A stretch of 64,000 nucleotides of DNA from Sorghum bicolor (Eukaryota; Streptophyta; Magnoliopsida; Poales; Poaceae): assembly GCF_000003195.3 (NCBI RefSeq), contig NC_012878.2:19816641-19880640 (forward strand), given 5' to 3'. Of the stretch, positions 22,796 to 34,581 are shown in pieces. A program made the position numbers and the translations under genes. Under the pieces are notes generated by a model. The model did no database searches, was not told the origin of the DNA, and worked only from the letters and a program-made list of their open reading frames with translations. Each line of letters starts with the position of its first letter. The first letter of the stretch is position 1.

Positions 22796-24151
22796 CAAGT
22801 TGTAGAGATGCAGCCTTTACCTCCTCAATAGGATCGGGCAAATCATTATTGGGAATTTAAATTTTTTTCCAAAAGAAATGTGTAGCTTTCCAATATGACC
22901 TTCATAAAGGAGTCTTCTAAAAGGTTGTCCTATCAACAGGTCGAAGTCTCATGTATCAAAGATATAAAAGTTCAAATGAACCATGGAGCCTTCTACCAGT
23001 AAGGGTAGGACATTAATAATTCCAAGACTGGGGACTAATCGTCCTGAAGATTCCTTGATGACCTTTGTTGTGGGGGTTAAGACCAAATTTTTAAATAATT
23101 TAAGTGCAAAAGATTCAGACATGATGTTGATCCCCACAACAGGATTATAGAGAGCATCAAATTGATCAGAATCATAAGCACAACGTATGGTTATAGGAGG
23201 TGTGTCCAAACAGATCACATCAGAGGAAAGCTCTGACTTCTCCAACCATTCGCTACTCATGACTGAGATAAGCTCTCTTAACTGATGTTCACTTGGCAAA
23301 CAAATGCTAAAATGGCCGTTTTGGGGTCTGTCTATAGAATGGTAGTTTGAAATGTTTTCAAAATTGGCAAAAAGATCAGATTCTATATCTAGCATGAAAT
23401 CACGTGGTGGAATTTCTTCCTTTTGTGGCTCAGAACTTGGGATAGCAAAAGTAGATGGAGAATTTGGCAGAGTGTCTACTTCGGCTTCGTGGGTTTCATC
23501 ATGAAGGGTATTATCCATTTTAGCTTCTAGGATTCTATCTAGGATCACTCAAGCGTCATCAGTAGGGATGCGAAAGAATGAACCACTAGACATTGTATGT
23601 AGCATTTGTTTATGATCTTTCTGAAGACCTCGAAAAAAGTGATATAAAAGAACAGAGTCTTCAAGATTAAGGTTTGGACCAGATTCTAAAAGATCACAAA
23701 AACGTTTCTAGGATTTTCCCAAAGTTTCATTATCTTTTTGATTAAAAGATAGGACTTCGAGTCTAAGGTCACTGATACGGTCGAGGGAATAAAAATCTAG
23801 ACAAAAGTTGGCTCGTAAGACTCCCCATTCACCTCGTTGTTGACTTACCTTCTGACTATACCATTGTCTAGCTTCTCCCCTTAAAGAAAAAGGAAAAAGC
23901 TTCCAACGTAAAGTTTTATCAGAAATGCCTTCAATGCGAAGACAATCACATCTTTGCTCAAAATCTCTAATATGAAGGTAAGGGTTTTCGTCTTCCTTTA
24001 CTAAAAAAGATAGGTTTTGAATCATAGCAATCAACCTGGAACTTAACCTATACTAGGATGTTTGGATTGGCTGTGATGACTCCCATGGTAAAAGGTCAGT
24101 TTCCGAAGGTGTTGCAAATTGATAGATCGATTTAGAATCTTCGTTTTCCAT
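22796..24151 (-). pseudogene. Athila-type gag-protease (truncated, broken)
   Basis: The frame opens at MENEDSKS (24151). Gag shows YLHIRDFEQRCDCLRIEGIS, KLFPFSLRGEARQWY and, after a stop at 23708-23710, a GPNLNLEDSVLLYHFFRGL block as in Athila gag. Stops interrupt near 24058, 23708, 23549 and 22946. The last part is protease-like (NPVVGINIMSESFA, then a LLIGQPFRRLL stretch) in place of a canonical DTG/DSG site. RT and later domains are missing because the copy ends at about 22795. Confidence 0.8.
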
Positions 24152-24257
24152 AAGGTAAGAGTAAAGAAAATAAAGAATATAAAAAGATAAGAAAAGATAA
24201 AAAATATAAATACAAGCTAGTAGTAAGACTCAAGGTTATCTTAGCAAACCGTCTTTC

Positions 24258-24275
24258 TCCCCGGCAACGGCGCCA
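24258..24275 (-). other. Primer-binding site, tRNA-Asp type
   Basis: Minus strand TGGCGCCGTTGCCGGGGA, eight bases inside the LTR end. This sequence is the PBS widely found in Athila-type and related plant elements and is taken to match tRNA-Asp. Confidence 0.9.
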
Positions 24276-24283
24276 GAAATGCT

Positions 24284-25494
24284 TGTTGATATTTGGTAAC
24301 GCAATCAGGAAATGATCCGCAAGCGCACAGATATCAGTGAGCACTTCACCCGGGATGTTATCCAGACTATCGTATTTATAGTTTTACCACTAGGAGAAAG
24401 CGTGTATCTGACTAACCCGGTCTATTACTACTAACCTTTAGGCTACAAACTACGTGACTCGATGTGAGTGATATATAGAGAAGACTACAACCGCACTCTC
24501 GTTCAAACCTTGGTAAGGATGATCTACTGTTCTGCTGGGGAGGCTCACGGAATCTAGACACCACGGAGGATGTTCGACCAGCACCTATAAACCCTATCGA
24601 TCGTGCTAACGGTATATGGGCTACAAAGGTAACTCGGAAATGTCACGTTCCTCGCTACTACCACGGTCCGGCTAGACAGGGGATATCTATTAATATCCTA
24701 GCCCAAACACCACGTTTACGGTAGAGTTGATTACTCTAAACTCTACACGAAGAGATCAAAGTAAACTCATAAACCAAAGAACAAAAAAACAAAGAACTTA
24801 CTAGAATTTAGAAGTCAAAATACTAAAGAATCCTAGGAGCAAGCCTCGGGTTAGGAGACTTGATCCCGCAGGACCAACCTCGGAGTAGACACCAACAGGC
24901 CGGGCTTCCTCCGATCTACACCTCCACTCTATCTCTATCAATATAGTAGAACTAATTCTACTCTCACATTGGATGCTAAGCCCTATGAGGTGGGAACCCT
25001 AAGGAACCTCTCTCTTTGAATCCTCTATGGAAAATATGCTAATGAATAATGGGATTCTCCTCCTCTCTAGGGGCCAGGGGCCTTGGTTATATAGCCTTTT
25101 CAAATGAATCTGGGCCATTGGATCAAACCGACATTGATTGAATGCTTCTCCTTGATCCTCAAAGGCGGTGTTGCAAAATCCGCGTGATTCACCATGATTG
25201 GCCACCAGAGGTGGGCGGGCGCCCTGCCCCCGGGCCCGATCGACCTCCCGTTCGTTCCTGTGGCTTGTGGACTCTTCTAGATGTTGAATAATCACGGTGC
25301 ACGTTAATATCTCTATGTAAACCCGACGTGTGGGCCTTTCATCCATATTTCCTGATAACCCCCTACAGAAATAGATAAACAACAAAACTTGTGGAATTAT
25401 GTCAGATCAAACCCTAATTCTAGGTGTTGTTTGTGTATTGGTCATTTTCCTTGTTTATTTCATAATTAAATTTGATACCTAAGAACCGTCAACA
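24284..25494 (-). repeat. 5' LTR of the minus-strand Athila-type element (1211 bp)
   Basis: Plus-strand ends are TGTTGATATTTGG and ACCGTCAACA; read in its own sense it starts TGTTGACGGTTC. A TATATAA-like box on the minus strand lies at about 25088-25096. Its U3 part is clearly related to the LTR at 33279 (shared TAGGGGGTTATCAG and GGGCAGGGCGCCCGCCCAC) and to 62266-63523. Confidence 0.88.
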
Positions 25495-25865
25495 TTCGAG
25501 TGCACCGTAGGATCAAACCGACATAACCAAGTACCAAGATTACTCCTCAAACGTGGTGGAGGAAGCTTCTGGAAGGGGGGGAGCAAACCCTAGCAGCATG
25601 GGCCGACCGGCTCTAGGGTATGGCCGGCCGGCCCACCTGGCGGCTGTTGGCTCCCGCCTCACATTGCGTGTCTTCTAGAGTGTTCCTGAATCCTCTCGCG
25701 ACGTTCCCCATGGCGGATACGTTTCCACGTTTCTTTTGCACTAGAGTCCCTCTTTTTCAGCTTTCACCCAGGAAAATATAGAATATACAAAACTTGTGGA
25801 AATTGTTAGTTTAAACCCTATAACCAGGAAAGTTATAATAAAGTTGATGTTATCGACCGTCAACA
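25495..25865 (-). repeat. Athila-type LTR fragment (U3 start only)
   Basis: Ends ACCGTCAACA at 25865; reversed it starts TGTTGACGGTCG and follows the U3 of the LTR at 29158 closely (ATTTCCACAAGTTTTGTAT, AGCCGCCAGGTGGGCC, CTTCCTCCACCACG). The rest of the LTR is missing: the preceding LTR abuts it at 25494/25495. Confidence 0.75.
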
Positions 25866-26669
25866 CATGCCAGGCAAGAAGGCTGACTCAAGACAATCAA
25901 AGAGGATGTTTGAAGATTTCATATTTCTAAGCTTTGGAACACCTAGGATGGTTATAAGTGATGGAGGAACACATTTCACTGATAAAAGGTTTCACTTATA
26001 CCTACAAACTCATGGAATATGACATGATGTTGCTACTCCATATCATCCTCAGACAAGTGGCCAGGCAGAAACATCCAATAAACAAATCAAAAACATTCTC
26101 TAGAAAACAGTAAATGAGATGGGAACTCTATGGAGGGATCAGTTACCAAATGCACTATGGGCATACCGGACAGCTCATAAAACACCTTTAAGTATGTCAC
26201 CATATCAATTGGTATATGGTAAGACCTGTCACTTGCCAGTCGAACTAGAACATAAAGCTCATTGGGCTATCAAAAGATGGAATATGCATTTTGAAGCCGC
26301 TGGAGAGAAAAGAAAATTTTAATTATCAGAACTAGAAGAATGGAGAGAAAAGGCATATCACAGTTTGAAGATCTACAAAGAGCGAACAAAGAAATGGCAT
26401 GACAAGAGGATCAAGAAGAAGGAATTTGCACCAGGAGACAAGGTATTACTTTTTAATTTCAGGTTCAAATTATTCGGGCTTGGAAAATTGAGGAGCAAAT
26501 GGGAAGGACCTTCACCGTCATGAATTCATCACCACACGGAGCAGTAACTCTACAATCAAGTGAAGGTACGTTATTCAAGGTAAATGGACACCGACTTAAA
26601 CTTTATTTAGAACCAGTTGATTCAGGAGTAATTGATGAGATAGAATTTATCCAATTACCACCATATTAA
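25866..26669 (+). pseudogene. Athila-type integrase, C-terminal part (broken)
   Basis: Begins just before KRMFEDFIF and carries the second catalytic Asp (VISDGGTHF) and the Glu (SGQAETSNKQ) of the DDE triad, then the C-terminal module ([18 protein letters not shown]) and a tail ending FIQLPPY with TAA at 26667-26669. Breaks: TGA at 26020-26022, TAG at 26101-26103, TAA at 26320-26322, and a lost base near 26515. It is a close relative of 22100-22795 but a separate copy. Upstream pol is replaced by the LTR scrap at 25495-25865. Confidence 0.85.
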
Positions 26670-27029
26670 GTTCTTTTTATTCCTGTATGAAAATTTATTC
26701 GAAAACATGTTTAACAGAAAATAGGAGGAGTCTTAATGCACCACGCAGAATTCACCCGAAGCGGGCCCCTGATGGGGCCGACCGACGCCCCCTTACTGCC
26801 TCTTGTCTCGACTCTTGTTCCCTGTTCTTCTACACTCTTCCTGTGGATATTCACACAAAATCCACTCATAATCGGATATTCTTTCATATGAATCCCATAA
26901 AGCCTAGAATCTGTCCTCATCCTGTCTCCTGAAAACCCATATAAATACGTACCTAGACCCTCCTCAAAAGTATCCCATAACTAGTGACCTCTTTCCCTAG
27001 AGAAGCTCTCCAATCTAGATCTGTTAGCA
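26670..27029. other. Spacer after Athila integrase
   Basis: No credible ORF in the direction of the element. It separates pol from the degenerate third ORF. Confidence 0.5.
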
Positions 27030-27718
27030 ATGGCGGACATGGCAGTCGTCTCCCACGGTGTGGACATCAACAACATCCCTAGCGATGACTCGAAGGCCCT
27101 CATCCTCGCACAGCTGAAGCCTCTTGCTTTGTGCCACCAAAGCCTCTCGCCGTTGTGCCACTGAAGCATGCCGCTACAGTACCCCCGCGTTATGAGCAAG
27201 GCTACTACATGCAAGAACCATCTGATCCATCTCCTACAAGGCGACTGTTGCAAGGAATTGCTAATGGAAGCAGGTCGCTGTTCCTAAGGGTACTCCGCTT
27301 CTTCAACCTAGGGAGAATGAGCAGATCTTGTCAATCCAAATCGACAAGAATGGGAAGCTGATCTGTGCCAAGTAAACCACTGCTCGTCCGGTTATCCAAG
27401 GCTTTTGGGCCAACCCTAACAAGGTGTGCTACGTCAAGCATCTCACACCGACACCTAAGCCCAAGAGGAAGAGAGCAACATCAGCACTAGCATTGGAGAA
27501 AGTTCCTAAGTAGCCAGCTCGTACCTTGCGCACCCTCAACGAGAAACTTGAAGGCCTCTTTGACATTGTCAGGGGGATGGAATGTTCCAACAATCTAAGA
27601 GACAAGCTTATAGAAGGCATGGACAAGCAGTTAGGGATCAGCTTCAAATTGATCCACAGCCTCAGGAATGATAAAGATAAGATTGAAGCAGAGGTGGCTG
27701 CCCTCCATGAAGAAATTT
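27030..27718 (+). pseudogene. Degenerate ORF between Athila integrase and 3' LTR
   Basis: An ATG at 27030 opens a frame (MADMAVVSHGVDINN) that shifts twice and meets several stops. The clearest stretch is 27526-27718, a charged helical segment (RDKLIEGMDKQL, NDKDKIEAEVAALHEEI) that looks like a coiled coil. Its place after integrase matches that of the extra, sometimes env-like, ORF of Athila elements, but I see no signal peptide or membrane segment, so I do not call it env. Confidence 0.45.
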
Positions 27719-29144
27719 AGGGCCTCAACAAGAGAGGGCAGCCATAGTTGCCCAGTTACCTATTAATAAGGCACAATTCCGCTAGGTTTGCCTAGTTAGT
27801 TAGGTCAGTCGACTCATAAAGGTTTACTTAGGACTAAGCCTATCGAGCTAGGGCACTCGTTAGCTCAGTTGTCAAAGCGTTTGTTAAATTATATCACCAT
27901 CATGAATAAATAAAATGCCTTATCTTTTATCTACTCTATTCTCTATTTTGTTTTGTATGTGGTTGTCTCCACATATTTTACAGGAAAGTATATAGGAAAA
28001 TAAGTGTGGGGGAGGCACATCTCAATGATGAAATGGAAATTCAGTCGGAAAAATAGCATAATTCGGAATACAATGAAACCAAGATCGTGCACAGCAAAGC
28101 GGGGCCCACACTGCACAAACGTGGGGCCGGCCGGCGCCTAGGTAGGGCCGGCCAACACCCTGTTCGTCCCTACTCCCGCATCGGTCATGGTCAGGTTTGA
28201 GCTATTTAAATTATAGTTGCATATATTTTATCTTTGAATTGTTGTCCGAATCTGAAATCTTTATATTACATATTTTTAAGAAAGAATAAACAGCAATTAA
28301 TCTGTGACTTGAAAAATAAATTGTATAACACTCTTCTAGAGTCATGGTTGTGAAAATTATAGTACTTCATGTTTACTTAAGTTATTGTGGAAAAAGAGAT
28401 AGCAAAATAATGAGTATTCAATTCCTGAAAATTTGTCTTTGGAGATTTTCTTTTAAAAAGGTAAAAACAATTAGCTTCACCTCTCTTTGTATTAGAATCA
28501 AATAATAATAATAATATCACTCTATTATTATGACTTTGGTCGGGAGATTTATCATATTCGTAGTATCATAAAAATAGAATAAAAAACATAATACACTCTC
28601 TTAAGCACTATTATGATGGAGGCATGAGCTCTTCATAAAGAAATCTGAGGAAAGAAAAAGGGAGAAGTGTCCAAAACCTCAAAAAGATAGATCACGAGGA
28701 AATATAAGGGGACAAGTATCTAGAACCTTGATCTGAAAAAAGAGAAAAGAGGAAAAAGAAAGAGAGTTCTTGGTCCCTCCTACATAATATGCTAAGGAAG
28801 TCGATAATTTGTCTGATCCAAGAATATGATATTTCCCTCCCTGGTTATAACATCAAATTAATATCACCATCGTCAATGCCACTAAAATTAAGAGAAGGTT
28901 GAATCTATGTTTTATTTACGAACTTCACTTACTCTCCAGCAGACAAAATTTATGGAAAAATTCATGATAGAATTCATGATATCCAAGTAATCTATTTTAA
29001 GCTATCCTGCTCTACCATCACTATAGAATTCATGATAAGCACTTTAAATTTCCACAATGCATGATGACTAGTTCAGTTTTATATAATTTCCAAGTTATGC
29101 ATTAAATAAAACCAACATTTTTCTCGAAACGAGTAAAAGCCTAC
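27719..29144. other. AT-rich 3' untranslated region of the Athila-type element
   Basis: About 1.4 kb without a usable ORF. It includes a short AAT microsatellite near 28499-28516 and several purine-rich runs (for example 28720-28770). Confidence 0.6.
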
Positions 29145-29157
29145 ATGTGGGGGTAAT
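29145..29157 (+). other. Polypurine-tract-like site
   Basis: ATGTGGGGGTAAT directly before the TGTTGACAC of the LTR at 29158. Short and interrupted, but correctly placed for plus-strand priming. Confidence 0.6.
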
Positions 29158-30364
29158 TGTTGACACTTGTTAACTTGCAAATTTTGTTAGCATTTATTTC
29201 TCCACCATAAGTGAATATCTACTAAAATAGGGTTAACACTGACAATTTCCACGAGTTTTGTATAATCTGTGTTTTCTAGAGATTATTTCAGAAAGTGCTA
29301 AAAAGAGGGATTTAAGTGTTAATCGGCCATCAAACTTAACCGCGATGGAACGATGACACCAGAGGATTCTGGAACACTCTAGGAGACACCCGACGCGAGG
29401 GGGGAGCCAGTAGCCACCAGGTGGGGCCAGCTGGCCCCACCCTAGCACCGGTCGGCCCCGTGCTACTAGGTTTGCTCCCCCTTCTAGAAGCTTCATCCAC
29501 CGCCTCTGAGGAGCCATCTCGACCGCTTGTAAAGTCGGTTTGATCCAACGGCGCGCGTTCATCCCACTAGGCTATAAATAGAAGGCTAGACACCCCTGGA
29601 GGAGGCCAGATCAAGAGAAAAAGAGCTAGAGCATTAGATAGAGATCCACTATATCTAGGATAGAAATCAAGATAGAGATTAGAAATAGAGTAGAGGAGTA
29701 GAGATTCAGAGGAGTCTTGGCATGTTGGAGCTTCCTCAGGAGCTATATTCTTCTGGATTCGGCTCCCTCACCTAAAACCATGTTCTGAGGTACTTTTGTA
29801 TTTACCCTTCTGATTCAAGTAAGCAACTTGTTTGTATTCATCTTTGGTTTGCAACTCATATTATATAGAGTACTACGATTTAGGTAGCTCCTAGGTCAGA
29901 GTAGTGATTCGTAGCATAGACATGGTGTCTGGGCTATGGTTGCTTGTGAATGTCCTCTGATTAGCCGAATAGTGGTATTTCACGTAGGTGACTTTATAGC
30001 TGCGTTAATTCCTATGTAGTCCACTTCCTGTTGATAGAATTGATAGGCTTATAGGTGCCTGTTAGGGGATTACTCTAATTCTTCCCCTATTTGGGTTACT
30101 TGCCCAATAAGACGATACTATACAAAGTTTATCAGTTATTGGAACCATAGTACATTAGTATTTCCTCATCATCAATAGTTTCTAGATTGTTTGTGCCCCT
30201 TAGATTAAGAATTATAGGCTAGGTCATAAATCACCTACTGTTCCTTTGGGTTCGATATTAAAACCGGTTTGATCATGATGAAGCGCTGATCAGTATATAT
30301 ATCTATGCGCTTATGGATAATCTAATTATAATCATTATTAGGCTGTAGTTAATTTATACCAACA
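29158..30364 (+). repeat. 3' LTR of the Athila-type element (1207 bp)
   Basis: Begins TGTTGACACTTG and ends TTATACCAACA. A TATA box (TATAAATA, 29573-29580) lies about 415 bp in. U3 is shared with the fragment at 25495-25865, and the U5 layout resembles 33279-34490. The next base belongs to a Tat RT gene on the other strand. Confidence 0.88.
29573..29580 (+). promoter_or_regulatory. TATA box of the Athila-type LTR
   Basis: TATAAATA with GC-rich sequence upstream, at the U3/R position expected in this LTR. Confidence 0.65.
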
Positions 30365-33278
30365 CCCGCGCTTCTCCTCATTGAAGCGGCACAAACGTTG
30401 CTTCACTAGTTTGGAGCCGGACCAGGTCTCCAAGGCGTGCTCAGCGACTTCCCACGGTATGCCCGGCATATTAGAGGGACTCCACACAAACAGGTCAGCA
30501 TTTGCACGAAGAAAGTCAATGAACATGGCTTCCTATTTGGGGTCGAGGTCGGCTCTAATCGTCAGCACCTTGCCATCGATGTTGTTGGGGTCGAGCGAAA
30601 TCATCTTGGTGCCTTTCGCTGGCTCGAAACTTCTGGCATGGCATTTTGGCTCTAGGGTCTCAGCGGCGAGGGCCTCGAGTCTCGAGGCAAGCTCGGTGGA
30701 GCTCTCGACTGCCTCCCCATACTCGACGCACTCTACGTCGCACTCATAAGCATGCTCGAAGGAGGAGCTGATGATGATTACCCCCTTGGGCCCGGGCATC
30801 TTCAGCTTGAGATACGTGTAGTTGGGGACCGCCATGAACTTGGAGTAGCTCGGGCGACCGATGATGGCATGGTAGGTGCCTCGGAAACCCACCACCTCGA
30901 AAATGAGGGTCTCCTTTCTAAAATGGGCTGCCGTGCCAAAACAGACTAGGAGGTCGATTCGACACATAAGAAGAGCCTTCTTTCCCGGTACCACTCCATG
31001 GAATCCTGCCGTGCTTGGTTGGAGCTGTGCTCTTTCGATACCCAAGAGGTCGAGTGTCTCGAGGTAGATGATGTTGAGGCTGCTGCCGCCGTCCATTAGC
31101 ACCTTGGAGAGTCGAGCATTGATGATCATAGGGTCGATGACGAGCGAGTAGACACCCAGGCTCACGACGCAGTCGGTGTGGTCATCACGGTCGAATGTGA
31201 TGGGGCTGCTGGACCAATCGAGATACTGGTTCACTGCCATCCTGACCGCAAAGACCTATCGACGTTCCCTCTTGCGCTGTTGAGACTGAGTTGCATCGTG
31301 CACCCACCGTAGATCATATAATAGCCGCGGACAGTAGGGAAACCGATGTAATCCTTGCTGGCACCTTTGTCGTCGCTCTTGTCTTTCTTCTAGTCATCCT
31401 TCTTTATGTCCAAACTTTTGAAATATCTCTTCAGCATGCGGCAATCTTCGAGCTTGTGGTTGGCCCCTCCCTTGTGATAAGGGCAGGGCTCCTTGAGCAT
31501 CTTGTCAAAGATAGCCCCCTTAGGGGGGCCTTGAGGCTTCTTATGCTCAACCGCAGCGATGAAATCGTCGTCAATGGCCTCTCGCTTGCCTTGCCGCGCC
31601 TTCTTCTTCTTATTGTTGTTCTTCTTAGGTCCTCTGGTAGGGCCCTCATTATCATCTACCGATGCCTTCCCCTTGTCATTTTCCTGGCTGAAGAACGTGC
31701 TAACTGTTTCTTCACCAGCTACATAGTTGGCCACCACGTCCATCAGTTCATCGACGGTCTGCGTTTAGTTTCGCCATAACTCTCGCACCAAATCTTTGCA
31801 TGTGGTGCCTGATACGAACGCTAGGATGATGTTGTGGTCGAGGATGTGTGGGAGCTCAATGCGCTGCCTAGTAAAGCATCGAGCGTATTCATAAAGAGAT
31901 TCTCTGGTCTTCCACTTGCACTTGCTGAGATCCCATGAGTTGCCGGGATGGATGTAGGTTCCCTTGAAGTTGCCCTCAAATAACCTGACCAGGTTGGCCT
32001 ACTCATGGATTTGTTTTGGGGGAAGCTCCTCGAGCCACATGCGCGCGGTGTCAGAGAGAAAGAGTGGTAGCTGCCGGATGATGGCTCGATCATCTTCTCG
32101 AGCCCCACCTAGCTGACATGCTAGTTAGAAATCTGTCAGCCATAGTTCTAGATTGGTCTTGTCGTTGTACTTAGCGATGCTCATTAGAGGCCGAAATGGG
32201 TTGGGTAGTGGCGTGCTGCGGATTGCCTGGCTGAAGACTCGAGGGCCCGGTGGCTCAGGAGCCCTCCAGTCCTCGTCGCTGTCGTAGCACCCACCACGAT
32301 GTGCACTATAGCCTCGATCCTCAGCATCCCCATGCTTCTGTCGTCGGTGCTCGTTGATGCCGTGGCGTGGGTCCCATGGCTCTCTGTTGTCGATGAGGTG
32401 CTCCTAGATTGGTGCCACCTTCTTGACTCAAGGAGGAGCTTCCTGGTCAACAGAAACCTCCCTTTCATGGCACTTTGACTCGGTGTTCCTTTCCGTGGCT
32501 GCCCCTCGATGTCTGGAGGCAAAGCTTTTCGGCCTGCTGTGATGCCATGACGTGAAGCAAACCCTGAACCTTATCCCGTATGTGGCATGCTTGGGAGTTT
32601 GAGGGCTTAGGCATATTGCATAGCAGCATGGTTGCAACCACTATATTCTATCCTGCTCGAGTGAAGCAGATGATGAGGTGCTATAGCCTCTCGTCCTTGA
32701 CGATCTGCCTGAAGACGTCTTGGGCGCAACCTCGAGCTCCTACACCCTACAGAGGCACTTGGCCTTGCTCGAGAGTTTGCTCTAGCTCATTCAGCCATTC
32801 CCCATCTTCAACGAGTTTAGCCGTTAGCTCTCACAGTGGCAAGAGCTGTGCAGCCTTGTCGTCCTGGGGAAGTGGTGGGTTCGGCTGTCCCTCCTACACA
32901 GGAGTCCTGGGGTCTCCTCCTGCCGCTGGTGCAGCAACGGCGGCGCTGGCATTGCCGTCGCTCTCAGTGTTGTCGTCTGTGGCTATGGCTCCATCCATGA
33001 TGTTGAAGCATTCCTTCATGGGGTCATAGCTATCAGACTCGAAGTTGGGATCAGGCTCTGTAGTGGTATATATAGAAGCATCCAGGCCACTCCTCTGCTA
33101 GCTGCTACCTCAGTATAGTGAGAGTGTATCGTCATGGTCTAAGAGCTCGAGGCCTGCGTATCTGCAGGAAGCTCGGGCTCCCTGCTGACGATGGGATTTC
33201 CCTTTGCGCCGTTGCACTACACTGAAGGGCTAATGGCCACTCCATTTGCGCACTTGCACCAAGACAGATCATCCTGGT
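30365..33278 (-). pseudogene. Tat-lineage gag-protease-RT fragment (heavily decayed)
   Basis: Paralogue of 38,500-41,350, read right to left. From about 33,100 there is gag (SDSYDPMKECFN), a CPYHKGGANHKLEDC finger near 31,470, the protease site LMDGGSSLNIIYLE near 31,090, and the RT N-terminus (LRANADLFVWSPSNMPGIP) to 30,375. Many stops lie in gag (for example near 32,900, 32,810, 32,670, 32,400 and 31,770), while 31240-30533 is open. The left end is cut by the Athila LTR, within a Glu-Glu-Lys-Arg motif just before the RT palm; the right end is cut by the LTR at 33279. RT catalytic region and integrase are absent. Confidence 0.85.
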
Positions 33279-34490
33279 TGTTGACGGTCCTTAAGTACTA
33301 AATTTAACCATCAACTAAACATAGAAAATGATCAATATGCACCAAACATCTAGAATTAGGGTTTTATCTGACAGAATTCCACAAGCTTTGGTGTTTATCT
33401 ATTTCTACAGGGGGTTATCAGAAAATATGGAGAGAAGGCCCACATGTCATGTTTCAACGAGATAATTACGTGCCGCGCAATTTTCCTTAATCTAGAAGAG
33501 TCTAGAAGCCACGGGAACGAACGGGAGACCGGACGGGCTCGGGGGCAGGGCGCCCGCCCACCCCCCTTGGGTGCCCACCCTAGCCTCGGGGCCAATCACA
33601 ACCAATCTCCTTGATCGTGCTCCACCGACATAAAGGATCAAGGAAAACCGTGCGATCAATGTCGGTTTGATCCAACGGCCCAAATTATCTTGAAAGGACT
33701 ATATAATCAAGGCCTCTCCACCCTAGGGGGACAGAGGAGAAATCATTATCAGAGGTAGCCATCAAAGTTAGGGTTTTAGAACTTCTCTCCCATAGAGAAA
33801 TAGAATTAGCTACTCCCTAATCCTTCAAGTTTAGAGGATTGATTAGATAGAATTAGAGAAGTAGAGCCTAGTGCTCTGGATTCGGATCTTCGTTAATAAA
33901 GATTGGTATTATTTCATATCTTTCTCTACTACTTTATTCTAATTGCATTATGTCTCTATTTATTATGCTCTTAGTTTGCTCTAGTTCTATATTTGATATA
34001 GTTATGATTGATAATGAGTTTATGTATAAGTTTGCAAAGCGCTTAGCTCTTGACACGTGGGAGCTAAGTGGTAGATCACATGTGGGCGTGGTGCTTAGAT
34101 GTTATTTACCTGCAAATGTATCCTATTGGCCGGGTCGTGTGCTAGTTCGCGATAGTGACAGCTTCGTTGATTCTTATATAGTCCACCCTCCGTTGATAGG
34201 ACTGGCAGAATTTGTATTGCTGAGTAAGTCTTGCGATGCTCTGATTTACTTTAGCAATGTTCCTTATACATGAATGAAGAGTCTTTTATGCTATATATGA
34301 TCTTGTAGATATCTAGAGTAGATTGTGACTTAGTAGATAGTAGATAACTTAGAATCCATTCTCTAGCTAATCCGACGTCACCTTACATATATGACGAGTA
34401 GTCTATTTTCTAATCGCTGTGTTATTTACCCATGAGCTTATATTTCATTATCATTATTATTAAGGCTTACCCTCTGCCAAAGTAAGTGAC
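33279..34490 (+). repeat. Athila-type LTR (right end approximate)
   Basis: Starts TGTTGACGGTCC. U3 aligns with the reversed LTR 24284-25494; a TATATAA box lies at about 33700. The R-U5 part has the same layout as 29158-30364 (TAGTCCACCCTCCGTTGATAG block). I could not find a clean CA end or a PBS, so the right boundary is set where the similarity stops. Confidence 0.7.
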
Positions 34491-34581
34491 TGTGTGACGA
34501 GTTCCTCATTAGTAATCATGTTCTTGCAAGTTTATCTCTAGCCTATGCCTTGATAGATTTTATCCTTATCTCCATGTTGGC

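Larger units (their letters stand above)
22796..25494 (-). mobile_element. Athila-type element, 5' part (LTR, PBS, gag, protease), minus strand
   Basis: From right to left: LTR (25494-24284), an 18-nt PBS, gag and protease-like region, then truncation near 22795 against plus-strand Athila integrase. The gag type and the aspartate-tRNA-type PBS both fit Athila. Confidence 0.8.
25866..30364 (+). mobile_element. Athila-type element, 3' part (integrase to 3' LTR)
   Basis: Integrase end, a degenerate downstream ORF, a long AT-rich 3' region, PPT and LTR occur in the order expected for the plus strand. The 5' part is lost, so no target duplication can be checked. The right LTR end abuts a Tat RT sequence at 30365. 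Confidence 0.8.

Noticed and set aside
27030..27718. An env-like gene of the Athila element
   Set aside because: Position fits, but I see no signal peptide, transmembrane segment or glycosylation pattern, and the frame is broken; called only a degenerate ORF.
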